DNA of 64,000 nucleotides from NCBI GenBank assembly GCA_027943335.1, contig BSBK01000874.1:180686-244685 (forward strand). Reading direction: 5' to 3'. This DNA comes from Chamaecyparis obtusa. Its lineage: Eukaryota > Streptophyta > Pinopsida > Cupressales > Cupressaceae. The notes under the pieces were generated by a model that made no database searches, had not been told where the DNA came from, and saw only the letters and a program-made list of their open reading frames with translations. Positions 24,720-34,658 of the stretch are shown here, one piece after another. Position 1 is the stretch's first letter. Each line of letters opens with the position of its first letter. Position numbers and translations under genes: made by a program.

Positions 24720-26066
24720 GAAAGAAAGATACTCTCAATGATAAGGTGACCTCTCAAAGTGTCAGCACCAAATTAGGATAATCAAAGTCCTCTATTGTCC
24801 AAAGAGAAATGAGAAGATAGAAAAGGGGCTTTACCAACACTGTCAAAGAGGTGCATCAAAGGGTGACTACCCTTGCACTTTTGAACCAGGAGGTTGGACT
24901 AGGCCAAAATATGATTGAAATTGAGATTTAAATGAAAGCGATTTGGACAATAAGAGCACTAAAATTTTCCAAGAATGTAGCTAACAATCTTAGAGATGAA
25001 CCTTGGCACCAAGAATGACCTTCTAATTTGACAATTATTCCAAAGTGATTTCGTAAATCGGATGATGCTATCCCGGAGGACTAAAACCAGAAATTTAGAG
25101 TCAAGATAGGTCTCAAACGTCAGAGCAAGAAGCCTACTCTAAGACCTAACCTAATTAACAACAACTGAAACTAACCAAATTGCAAGCACGATAGAAATTA
25201 CCTAGGTGATATACTCCAGGCTACTGGGGTGATATACCTACAACCGCGTGATACTTCACCTTATGCCAGGCGATATACCTTATAATAGTCAGGTGATACA
25301 CTCCAGGCAGGTCGGGTGATATTCTATCCAGGGTGAACTATGGCGCAATATTTCCTCTCAAAGTAGGTGATACTTTTGCAAAATTGCTTAACTCTTGACC
25401 AAAACTGTGTAAAATTTACGTTTTCGGGTCTGTTGGGTCAAAATTTTCAGTCTGAGGGTTGATGTTTTCAATTTCAATCACAATATCAGCAGAATTTTGG
25501 CAGGTTTGCAAATAGTGAGGGATCAAACATGTCTCAAATACTTGAAAAAAGGGCAAAAGCAACCTTGCCAAGATAAACACTTGTGATATCAGAATTGAAA
25601 AAGCACCCTATGAATGCTACTGATTGTTTGTATGTAAGAACATTTACACTGGCATCACACAACTAAAGACAATTCAAACAAATCTATCCTAAAAAGGTCA
25701 AGGCTCAATACTTACCAACTTAGCCCACAACTTGATGCCCCCTTGCCTCACACCAAGTGGTTACACACAAGAGATATTGGCTTTGTCGTGGAAGTGTCAA
25801 ACGACACAACCAAAGGGACACATATGGTGAGTATCTTAAGGTGATCTAGGTAAACCACTTGGATCAATCCTTCACTAAGAAGATAAGTGGCTAAACAAGG
25901 TGGCTTCTATCTAATGGTTCTTAATAAGGATTTCCGTTCACAACACCCCTCTTGCTCCTCATAAAGGACTAGGACCTCACGGCCTCAAGAGTACCTTAAG
26001 CATTCTTGTTCAATATTTTCCCCATGGTCGTAATCCCATGAGCTACTCACATCAAACAAAGATAAG
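24720..26066 (-). other. Gypsy leader, proximal part
   Basis: Untranslated leader of the minus-strand Tat element, between gag and the nested insertion. It contains no gene. From about 25200 to 25380 it carries a loose array of the phrase GGTGATATAC/T (at least seven copies, with variants GCGATATACC and GTGATACTTC). The same kind of array recurs in the distal leader at 34310-34560. The last five bases, ATAAG (26062-26066), are the left target duplication of the inserted element. Confidence 0.7.
26062..26066. repeat. Target-site duplication ATAAG (left)
   Basis: ATAAG directly before the left LTR is repeated directly after the right LTR (33583-33587). A 5-base duplication is the normal footprint of LTR-element integration. 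Confidence 0.95.
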
Positions 26067-26307
26067 TGATGAGAGTCAATTATAACCTATTTAATGTCAT
26101 ATTTTAATCCTTTCCATACACTTTCCTACTTATTTCTTTATTACATTTCCATCCCATTTCAACCCATTTTACCATTATAACGTTGCATATAGTTTAATAT
26201 AAATAAGTAGTGTTTAATATTGTTTTGGGATTAAAATATGGAAAATTCATTGTTGATTGCATTTTACTAATCTTTATTATTGCAGCATGTTTATTTGTGG
26301 CATAGAT

Positions 26308-26444
26308 CTTCCTGTCACCTGTCAGTCGGGACTGCAACTTCCTGTCGCCTGCCAGTCGGGACTGCAACTTCCTGTCGCCTGCCAGTTGGGACTGCAACTT
26401 CCTGTTGCCTGCTAGTTGGCACTGTAACTTCCTATCACATTTGG
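26308..26444 (+). repeat. 30-base tandem array inside the LTR
   Basis: Four full copies and one partial copy of a 30-base unit (CTTCCTGTCGCCTGCCAGTC plus GGGACTGCAA) stand head to tail without spacers. The same array is in the right LTR at 32253-32389. Read backwards it gives an open frame of repeated LQSRLAGDRK, which I take as a by-product of the repeat. Confidence 0.92.
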
Positions 26445-27115
26445 ACGTGAACTATTATTCTTCCAGAATAAAATGTCTACTGCTGCAATCTCATTGGAGA
26501 ATATATGTTGGTTGGACACATGTATTACAATCTATATGGAGTTTAAACTACTTAATATCTACCTTTGTTTCCATCACACGATGACCTCCAGCCATGCAAG
26601 GGAAACAATAGCAAATAATCAAAGCAAAATTCTGTTGCACATACTCACGTGGGAAACTTTATTAGTATTTAGTTTCCTATATTTATGTGCAGTTATAAAT
26701 GTAATTTATGTGGCATTGTTTTGTTATATCTGCTTGGCTGTAAGCCAGCCACGTACATATTTTGTTTAGAGTTTGTTTTATAGCAATGATATATATATAT
26801 GGTCAAATATCATAGCAAGGGGGAAGCAGGTTTTGAATATATAGATTTCTGTAAAAGGAACTATTGTACGCAGGTCTGAACAACATTATCTTGAAATAAA
26901 TAAAAACATTAGTTTGTGCATGGTTGCAGCAGTGTAGAACCTGATCATTCTCCACTCACCTTGCAAACCAGAGAAAGGGCCCGCTCTTGGAATGTTTGGT
27001 GAGGTTATTAGTATTGTGAATTATTGTAGATTGTGTGTTGATAATTGTTGTAGCTTAAGTTTGGTTTATTTGATTTTTAATAGAATAAGGTTTCTCTCCA
27101 ATTCAATAGTTAGTC

Positions 27116-27124
27116 TATATAAAT
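27116..27124 (+). promoter_or_regulatory. TATA-like element in left LTR
   Basis: TATATAAAT about 1050 bases into the LTR, in element orientation. It is a plausible core promoter for the genomic RNA; the right LTR has the same site at 33061-33069. Other TATA-like strings exist in this AT-rich LTR, so the choice is uncertain. Confidence 0.45.
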
Positions 27125-27640
27125 AATTATGCTGTTAGATTAATATCATAGCTGGGTAAGATAGATTATCACGTTCTCATTATTATACAGATTATTAATA
27201 ATAACCAGCATATTCTGAATTTGCTATCATATTAAGAGATAAATCAATATAGCATTATCAGATTTATATTAGTAAACTATTATATTAGATTAGTTATATG
27301 CTTGGTGTTGGTATTGTTTCCTCTAGATTAGTTGAATTTGTGATTTGTTACATTTCTTATCCTCATAGTTGTTAATATTAATTTCTGTTTCTGCTGTTCC
27401 TGTCGCCAGGAAGTGACAGTTCCTGTCGCCAGAATTATTTTAGTTTGCTACAAATTTATTCTTGTGTGTTCTAGATGCATTCATAATTCCTCATCTCATA
27501 ATCGACATCCCTTGATGGCATACTGCTCAGACACCTTTCGCAAGCTTACGCTCTCGGATTGACACGTATAGACCAGCCGAACTTCATTATAAATCATTAA
27601 TTCTTTTGTTATTATTTGCCCCAGTGTTGGCCTATCATTT

Positions 27641-27657
27641 TGGCGCCATTGCCGGGG
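27641..27657 (+). promoter_or_regulatory. Primer binding site of the young element
   Basis: TGGCGCCATTGCCGGGG begins three bases after the LTR. This sequence class is the tRNA primer binding site widely seen in plant Athila/Tat-type gypsy elements. It fixes the orientation as plus. Confidence 0.92.
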
Positions 27658-27926
27658 AAAGGTGTCGAAGGCATGTTAGTTTGCTGATTTGAGTTAGGAA
27701 CAATGCGTTAGGATGAACGCTTTTGCAATTGCTAGCCTTGCTTAAGTAACTAATCTTAATTTGCGTTGCGTAAATCATATAGATGCATTGCTTTAGATTT
27801 TTGTTTTAGAGTTTGCAAGTAGGCTTTAGAAATTAGATTCATTAGTTGCTTTATAAATTAGATTCAATTTTATATTATCATTAGTTGTTGTGAGCTATTG
27901 GTAAAAAAAAGCTATTTTGAAGAAAA

Positions 27927-29297
27927 ATGTTAAAAATGATGCATTTTCATGGTTGTTCAAGTACATCAATTTTGGTTGAAAAATGTTTCAAGAATGCAAA
28001 ATTTGAAGGGAACACAAGAGGCAAAATGTGCTTGGTGTCGGGGGCACTACCCCTCGACCCCGCCATGTATTACGATAGGGAGCGCACCTTGGGCGCTGCC
28101 CCAGGACTCCACAAGGGGCATTGCCCCTTGACCCCACTGGTGGCTGCCGCCCCCAGACCCCCACCTTCAAATTTAAAAACAAAAGAAGAACTTGGTGGGG
28201 AACACGCGCCGATCAAAGGTGATATTTTTATATCCTCTCTACCTAATAAATGCAACTTAAATGATCTTGATCTTCCATTATCACAGGTATGCAATAATTC
28301 TATCTCTATGTTTAAACATGAGCAAATCATTGATGAATTCTTAGAGCAATGTGATTTTGAGGATGAAAATTTAACCACTTGTTGTTCTAATTGCTACAGG
28401 AAAGATGATCAATGCATATGCCCGAGCAACCACAAGAACATGGCGAATGAGGTACAAGCTATTTGTAAGTCTCGCCATGATAAGGGTGAAAGTGGACAAA
28501 TTTTTCTTGTAACTGATAAACAATTTCAAACTCAAAATCAAGAAGATCAAGGTATGCATTATGTTGGTAACATATACTGTCACTCTATTTCATTACAAAG
28601 CCAACATATTTCTTCAAAACATACTTCTCCACCTAGTATGCACAATGAATGTAATTATGTATGCTCACAACAACCCATCTATCCCTCTTATATTCCACCA
28701 TATCCATCCTTACCATCTCTATTATGCCCATCATCCTTAATCCCATCCACTTTATATCCTCAACAATTCTTTCCATTATCCCATTCACATTACATTCCAC
28801 CATATCCACCAAAGGAAACTTTATTCCCTCATACAACACTTCATAATAAGGTGGTTGGAAATACATATAATATCAAGCTTTCAAGGATCCCTATACAATC
28901 TAATGATGTGCTTGAAATTGATAAATCAACATTGGCATGTATTGATGCATATAAGGAATGGGATTTTGGTTTAATTAAATTAGAAGAACAATATTATTTA
29001 TTGTATTATAATCAACTTTGTTCTTCTTTTCTACTTAGTGATTTCCAAATACCTACAAATGAGCCCATACTTCAAATTGCATCAATTTTAATCGATGGAC
29101 TCATGAGTATGCGTGTTAATATCAATCATGCACTAAGTAATTCTAAGCCATATGAATTCCATGTTTCCCAAACATGCTACGAGATCCTCCAAGATCTATA
29201 TTTTATTTTTGTACTTATACATATTGATATTTGGAGGCCTATGGTTAAAATATGCATCCCTCACACACTTGTTGATTTAGGACCAATAATTGATTAA
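27927..29297 (+). CDS. Intact 456-codon ORF of unknown function in the young LTR element
   Basis: I do not recognise this protein. It starts at ATG 27927, the first of three close Met codons (MLKMM), about 290 bases after the primer binding site, where gag would normally begin, and runs without interruption to TAA 29295-29297. Residues about 37-81 come from a GC-rich patch unlike the rest. A cysteine cluster, CCSNCYRKDDQCIC, lies at residues 152-165 and could bind metal. Residues 249-302 are rich in Pro, Tyr and Ser (IYPSYIPPYPSLPS ... YIPPYPPKE). The C-terminal third (about 305-456) looks like a folded domain with regular hydrophobic spacing. No protease, polymerase or integrase motif is present, and there is no clear signal peptide. 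It may be a highly diverged gag or a protein particular to this element. A chance ORF cannot be excluded, though 456 codons in AT-rich DNA makes that unlikely. Confidence 0.6.
   Translation: MLKMMHFHGCSSTSILVEKCFKNAKFEGNTRGKMCLVSGALPLDPAMYYDRERTLGAAPGLHKGHCPLTPLVAAAPRPPPSNLKTKEELGGEHAPIKGDIFISSLPNKCNLNDLDLPLSQVCNNSISMFKHEQIIDEFLEQCDFEDENLTTCCSNCYRKDDQCICPSNHKNMANEVQAICKSRHDKGESGQIFLVTDKQFQTQNQEDQGMHYVGNIYCHSISLQSQHISSKHTSPPSMHNECNYVCSQQPIYPSYIPPYPSLPSLLCPSSLIPSTLYPQQFFPLSHSHYIPPYPPKETLFPHTTLHNKVVGNTYNIKLSRIPIQSNDVLEIDKSTLACIDAYKEWDFGLIKLEEQYYLLYYNQLCSSFLLSDFQIPTNEPILQIASILIDGLMSMRVNINHALSNSKPYEFHVSQTCYEILQDLYFIFVLIHIDIWRPMVKICIPHTLVDLGPIID
28037..28165 (+). repeat. GC-rich patch with repeated GGGGC-GCCCC hairpin phrases
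   Basis: About 130 strongly GC-rich bases inside an otherwise AT-rich ORF. Four related phrases of the form GGGGC-n-GCCCC-n-GACCCC occur (for example GGGGCATTGCCCCTTGACCCC split over 28115-28135). Each can fold into a small hairpin. The patch keeps the reading frame open. Confidence 0.8.
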
Positions 29298-32000
29298 GCA
29301 CGACCATATGGGATTCTATGCATTAATGACCAAACAACAACTGTTATAATTGGATGAGTATTATTTGTCATTACTAAATCTTTCCATTGTCCTAAGATAA
29401 CCAAGTTAACTATGGATGATTCATTTAATAAGGACCAAGGCATTTCCATCTATACATTTTCATTCTTGGTTCTTGTATCTTACGATGATCATTCATTGAT
29501 AACAATTATTAAATCCATTTCTTGATTCCTTGGATAATTCAAATTCCCTATGTTTTTATAACAGACAATTCATTTGGGAATCCATCCATTGAATTATTGA
29601 AATATTTGATTTAATAAGACTCGCAAAATTCTAAAGATGTGTTACTCTCTGTGGGTTACCTAATTTGTTTGGTTATCCCAATGATTTTGTGACCTTGTAG
29701 CATGAAGTTAAGTTGGGGGGAATCCCTCCAAATTTGTGGTGCTAGGATGATTTCCAATCAAGATTCATTGATTGTTTCATTTTTTGTAAACTTCACCATG
29801 TGACATCTGAACAATTCAAGGTATGTACTTTTTGATTGCCATTGGTATAATCATAGTAATCACACTCTTTTGTTTTTATCAAGTATTTATTTATATTAAT
29901 GACTTTACCTACCATTTGTATACATTTATTACTCATTTCATGGTAAGGTTATTAATTGGATTAAGTTTCTTTACTATACTTGATATGCTTGGTTTCGAGA
30001 ATATGGTTACAGGTCTATTGTTCTAGTGAGGTGCAAAACCAATTGATGATGCTTCTCTACACAAGCATTGCAAAACACACTATGTTAGCTTTGTTAACAT
30101 TATGTGGGCTTGCTAGCTCTTCGATGCATGTCTGTTTCACTTGTGCTTCACTATTCAGGATCACATGCAAATTTTGGCATAAGGTGTTCCCCACCTTGAA
30201 CTGAGATTTATTTTCCTTGATGATTTATCACATGGTGGAAAATATGTAACTTGGTCTTTGAGATTCATGATTATTTTGAGCTACACATCCAGAAAGACTT
30301 GGAAGACATTGCAGATCATCACACTCCTTCTTTGAGTTGTGTCTCCTCCTCTCTAAAGTTCTATGGCCACATTGGAGACTATCATTGGTGATCCAGTTTT
30401 GTCATTATCAGAGCACTATGTCATATGAGAATCATCATCCTTGTGAGTACTTCTTTCATCCAAGTATGCTAGTATGTGTTCCCAATCTCTACAAGGCACT
30501 TCTAAATTTAGTAGTGTGAGATACATAGATCAAGGTTTCTTTTTCAGTGTTTCAGTATTCCCAAGTTTGGTGGAGATTATTTTTAGTCATCATTTCAAGT
30601 TTCAACAAAGCCTTCTATGTGGTCATGGACAAAACTCAAGTTTTGGATGGTATCATTTTTCCATCATCCATGTTAGGATTTCTGGATCTTTGGTCATTCT
30701 ATGCAATTATTGAAAAGAAAAAATGAAAAAAAAAGGAAAGAAAAGAAGAAAAAACGCACTAAAAGATCCAACAATGAAAACCTTCGGGCATTGTTGGCCA
30801 GTTAATATCTGAAAACCGGTTTCCGGTGGATGTTAACTGCAAAATAAATTCTTAGTGGTGAAAACTATTTTTATAGCGCCATTAAGTGGTGAGTGATTGA
30901 AAACTGGCTTGCCAGCGGTCACTTGTCGTTATCAAAATTTGAAAAAAAAGAAAGAAAAATGAAAAAGAAAAAAAAAATATTGAAAAAAAAAATGAACAAA
31001 ATGCAATAATTGGCGTTCTTGGTTTTTCTACTAATCATTCTTTTCAGGAACACTCAATGGATTTTGTGGTTCTTTAGCTTTTGGGACCTCCTGTCACTCC
31101 CTCTTGAATTTCTTCTTTAGCGTGGTCATCAACACTTTGATCACCTATAGTATGTGCTATCTGCTCAATTGAGGTGTTTTAGTGGAATGTGCTACCCACT
31201 ATTTGTTCTACATTGCTTTCAGTTTGATGATGGTGGTCCCTCAGATTGCCCTCTTTGTCCAAGTTTTCTGGTTCCTTCTAGTGGTATACTCCCTGGTGAT
31301 TTTAGTTCGATGGAGATCTTTTGTGGTGTTGCAGTTCTGGATGCCTCTCTTCATTCCTTGTTGATTCATCCATTTTGGAGGTGCCAGTTGTTGAGTTGCT
31401 CTATGTTCCTACGTTGGTCTCTCTGAACATGCATGTTGGTAAATCAATCACTTTTGTTTTTCCTTATTTTATCTCTTAACTTTATTGGTATTACTTATTA
31501 TATTGATCATTGTGCAACACCCCTCTTTATCCTCTTCTTGTTTCCTGTGGACGGTCAACCTTTAAGTTGGGGGGAGGAATATCATCCTATTATCTTCCAT
31601 CCATCACCCTTACAAAACCCATCATACTATATCCATCATATAATAGCCTTTGTTTTGTCTCTCATCTCTCCTATTTTGCCCCTTTAAACTCTTGTGCAAA
31701 TTGAGATAAATTTCTCCTATATGCAACCTTTTGAACCATGATGCTATAAAAAAATGAAAAGAAAAGAAAAAAGAAGAGAGAAAAAATAAACACCTTATGA
31801 AAAGTCGAAAGTGATATCCCTATTAAAGAAGAAAAAAACAAAGCTTGTCATATGAAGTAAAGAAAAGGGATTTGTGTTTATATGTGAATTATCATGGTTC
31901 AGGGTGGAGATAATGTCTAAAGCCATAAATCGAAGTGCTTTTAATTCAAACCAAATCCCTCCTGATCATAATGATTGCACGAGGACGTGCAATAAGCTAA
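29298..32000 (+). other. Non-coding interior of the young LTR element
   Basis: About 2.7 kb without a supported gene; open frames are short and unrecognised. It has A/G-rich tracts at 30713-30762, 30940-31010 and 31746-31790. Two diverged 31-base phrases (TGAAAACCGGTTTCCGG and TGAAAACTGGCTTGCCAG) lie near 30808 and 30897. Two polypurine-tract-like copies, TAAGTTGGGGGGA, lie at 29709 and 31563, ahead of the one used next to the LTR. The region looks assembled from 3'-end pieces of LTR elements. Confidence 0.65.
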
Positions 32001-32011
32001 GTTGGGGGGAA
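32001..32011 (+). promoter_or_regulatory. Polypurine tract before the right LTR
   Basis: GTTGGGGGGAA stands immediately before the LTR start at 32012. This is the usual place for the plus-strand DNA primer of an LTR element. Confidence 0.88.
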
Positions 32012-33582
32012 TGATGAGAGTCAATTATAACCTATTTAATGTCATATTTTAATCCTTTCCATACACTTTCCTACTTATTTCTTTATTACATTTCCATCCC
32101 ATTTCAACCCATTTTACCATTATAACGTTGCATATAGTTTAATATAAATAAGTAGTGTTTAATATTGTTTTGGGATTAAAATATGGAAAATTCATTGTTG
32201 ATTGCATTTTACTAATCTTTATTATTGCAGCATGTTTATTTGTGGCATAGATCTTCCTGTCACCTGTCAGTCGGGACTGCAACTTCCTGTCACCTGCCAG
32301 TCGGGATTGCAACTTCCTGTCGCCTGCCAGTTGGGACTGCAACTTCCTGTTGCCTGCTAGTTGGCACTGTAACTTCCTGTCACATTTGGACGTGAACTAT
32401 TATTCTTCCAGAATAAAATGTCTACTGCTGCAATCTCATTGGAGAATATATGCTGGTTGGACACATGTATTACAATCTATATGGAGTTTAAACTACTTAA
32501 TATCTACCTTTGTTTCCATCACACGATGACCTCCAGCCATGCAAGGGAAACAATAGCAAATAATCAAAGCAAAATTCTGTTGCACATACTCACGTGGGAA
32601 ACTTTATTAGTATTTAGTTTCCTATATTTATGTGCAGTTATAAATGTAATTTATGTGGCATTGTTTTGTTATATCTGCTTGGCTGTAAGCCAGCCACGTA
32701 CATATTTTGTTTAGAGTTTGTTTTATAGCAATGATATATATATATGGTCAAATATCATAGCAAGGGGGAAGCAGGTTTTGAATATATAGATTTCTGTAAA
32801 AGGAACTATTGTACGCAGGTCTGAACAACATTATCTTGAAATAAATAAAAACATTAGTTTGTGCATGGTTGCAGCAGTGTAGAACCTGATCATTCTCCAC
32901 TCACCTTGCAAACCAGAGAAAGGGCCCGCTCTTGGAATGTTTGGTGAGGTTATTAGTATTGTGAATTATTGTAGATTGTGTGTTGATAATTGTTGTAGCT
33001 TAAGTTTGGTTTATTTGATTTTTAATAGAATAAGGTTTCTCTCCAATTCAATAGTTAGTCTATATAAATAATTATGCTGTTAGATTAATATCATAGCTGG
33101 GTAAGATAGATTATCACGTTCTCATTATTATATAGATTATTAATAATAACCAGCATATTCTGAATTTGCTATCATATTAAGAGATAAATCAATATAGCAT
33201 TATCAGATTTATATTAGTAAACTATTATATTAGATTAGTTATATGCCTGGTGTTGGTATTGTTTCCTCTAGATTAGTTGAATTTGTGATTTGTTACATTT
33301 CTTATCCTCATAGTTGTTAATATTAATTTCTGTTTCTGCTGTTCCTGTCGCCAGGAAGTGACAGTTCCTGTCGCCAGAATTATTTTAGTTTGCTACAAAT
33401 TTATTCTTGTGTGTTCTAGATGCATTCATAATCCCTCATCTCATAATCGACATCCCTTGATGGCATACTGCTCAGACACCTTTCGCAAGCTTACACTCTC
33501 GGATTGACATGTATAGACCAGCCGAACTTCATTATAAATCATTAATTCTTTTGTTATTATTTGCCCCAGTGTTGGCCTATCA
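32012..33582 (+). repeat. Right (3') LTR of the young element
   Basis: 1571 bases, same length as the left LTR. By eye it differs at nine places, all transitions, including three in the 30-base array (32253-32389). The TATA-like site is at 33061-33069. Directly after it comes ATAAG. Confidence 0.95.
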
Positions 33583-33587
33583 ATAAG
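33583..33587. repeat. Target-site duplication ATAAG (right)
   Basis: Perfect repeat of 26062-26066. After it the host gypsy leader resumes. Confidence 0.95.
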
Positions 33588-34637
33588 TGTTATGTCTACC
33601 AAGGTTTTTGGTGTCCTTGATAGCCTTGAGATTATAGTGAGTTGGAATCACTTGACACCAAGGAAAATGATGACAAGGTTGTCCCCACTTGAGTCGTTCC
33701 TCTTGATTGCTCAAGAGTAGGCCCGCTAAAGGATTCCTAAACTAAACAAAAAATGGATGATTTTTGAGGTTCAAGGTTTTTGGTTCACCATGAAGGTGAA
33801 GAGCATACTCCCCTATCTCAATAACTTCTCCCAAACATACCAAGCAAAGAGATTCAATTACTCCCTTGCTTCCAAAACCTTAAGATGGGTCAAGATTTTC
33901 TGATTCACCTAAAGGTGAAGAGCATACTTCTCCTACCACCTCAAAATCCCTTTCAGAAGGTTTTAAAAATTCTTAATACATTTAGTGAATGCCACACTTG
34001 AAAGGAAAGCAAATAAACAAGCAAGATTTTTTTTTTTTTGTTTTTATGCTTTTTGGGTAGCCCTGCAAAAACTGTTAGTAGCCCTCTTTGACATGCAATT
34101 TTTGGCAAGCTTCTCAAGCAAAAGGCACCTACAACCACAACTGGTTAGGCTCACAATGTTAGCAAAATCCAAAATCTAAATAAAAATAATTGCAAGAAAC
34201 TGATTTACCTAAGCTAAAAGATGCAGGTTAGACCTATCTAAATACAGTAAAGCAAACCAGCAAACTAAGTATGATCAGATTCAGATGATAAAGCTTGAAC
34301 TACAGGTCTCTGTCAGATTAGGTGATATACCCTGAACTTCACTAGTATCATGCGATATAGTTTTCTATACCCGCGCGATATACCTCTGTTCAGGTGATAT
34401 ACTTCTCTATACGCGGGCGATACTTCGCACGACACCAGGTGATATACCTTAATACTGCCAAGCGATTTTTCTCTGGGGTGAAGTGTCGCACTGGTATAGT
34501 AAGGTATATCGCGCGATATACCTGAGAAGTATCACGCGATATTCTGAGAAAAAAGCCAGAGACTACAAAATTTTTGAAAAATAATTCAAAAAATGATGAA
34601 AACGCAAGAAATTAAAGGACAAAGTTTATCTACTCTG
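33588..34637 (-). other. Gypsy leader, distal part, with GATATAC repeat array
   Basis: Leader of the minus-strand Tat element between its primer binding site and the nested insertion; no gene. From 34310 to 34560 the phrase GGTGATATACC/T or GCGATATACC recurs at least nine times. The array includes a perfect 22-base palindrome at 34502-34523, whose arm is AGGTATATCGC. A poly-T run lies at 34027-34039. Confidence 0.75.
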
Positions 34638-34654
34638 CCCCACGGTGGGCGCCA
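34638..34654 (-). promoter_or_regulatory. Primer binding site of the Tat gypsy element
   Basis: On the minus strand TGGCGCCCACCGTGGGG starts four bases after the LTR end. It fixes the element's orientation and the LTR boundary. Confidence 0.88.
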
Positions 34655-34658
34655 GAAA

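Larger units (their letters stand above)
26067..27637 (+). repeat. Left (5') LTR of the young element
   Basis: 1571 bases, TG...CA termini. It holds a 30-base tandem array (26308-26444), a TATA-like TATATAAAT at 27116, and two GTTCCTGTCGCCAG phrases near 27398-27436. It is nearly identical to the right LTR. Confidence 0.95.
26067..33582 (+). mobile_element. Young non-autonomous LTR retrotransposon (LARD-like), complete
   Basis: Two 1571-base LTRs (26067-27637 and 32012-33582), each starting TGATGAGAG and ending GGCCTATCA, flank a 4.37 kb interior. A primer binding site (27641-27657) and a polypurine tract (about 32001-32011) are in place, and the insertion is bounded by a perfect ATAAG duplication. 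I count nine LTR differences, all transitions, so insertion was recent compared with its neighbours. The interior has no gag I recognise and no protease, reverse transcriptase or integrase; it has one open 456-codon frame. Movement would need enzymes from another element. The primer binding site type suggests an Athila/Tat-related gypsy partner. Confidence 0.95.

Noticed and set aside
26194..26397. Minus-strand ORF made of LQSRLAGDRK repeats
   Set aside because: It is the reverse reading of the 30-base array in an LTR, on the antisense strand, and appears identically in the other LTR. There is no independent sign of coding.
26308..26444. Regular 30-base direct repeats, possible CRISPR array
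   Set aside because: The units are head to tail with no spacers, lie within an LTR and recur in the partner LTR. This is a plant LTR minisatellite.
29823..30713. Several plus ORFs of 60-79 codons, one hydrophobic and membrane-like (29823-30026)
   Set aside because: Short, overlapping, without start context or known domain, in the non-coding interior of an LTR element. Hydrophobicity follows from T-rich DNA.
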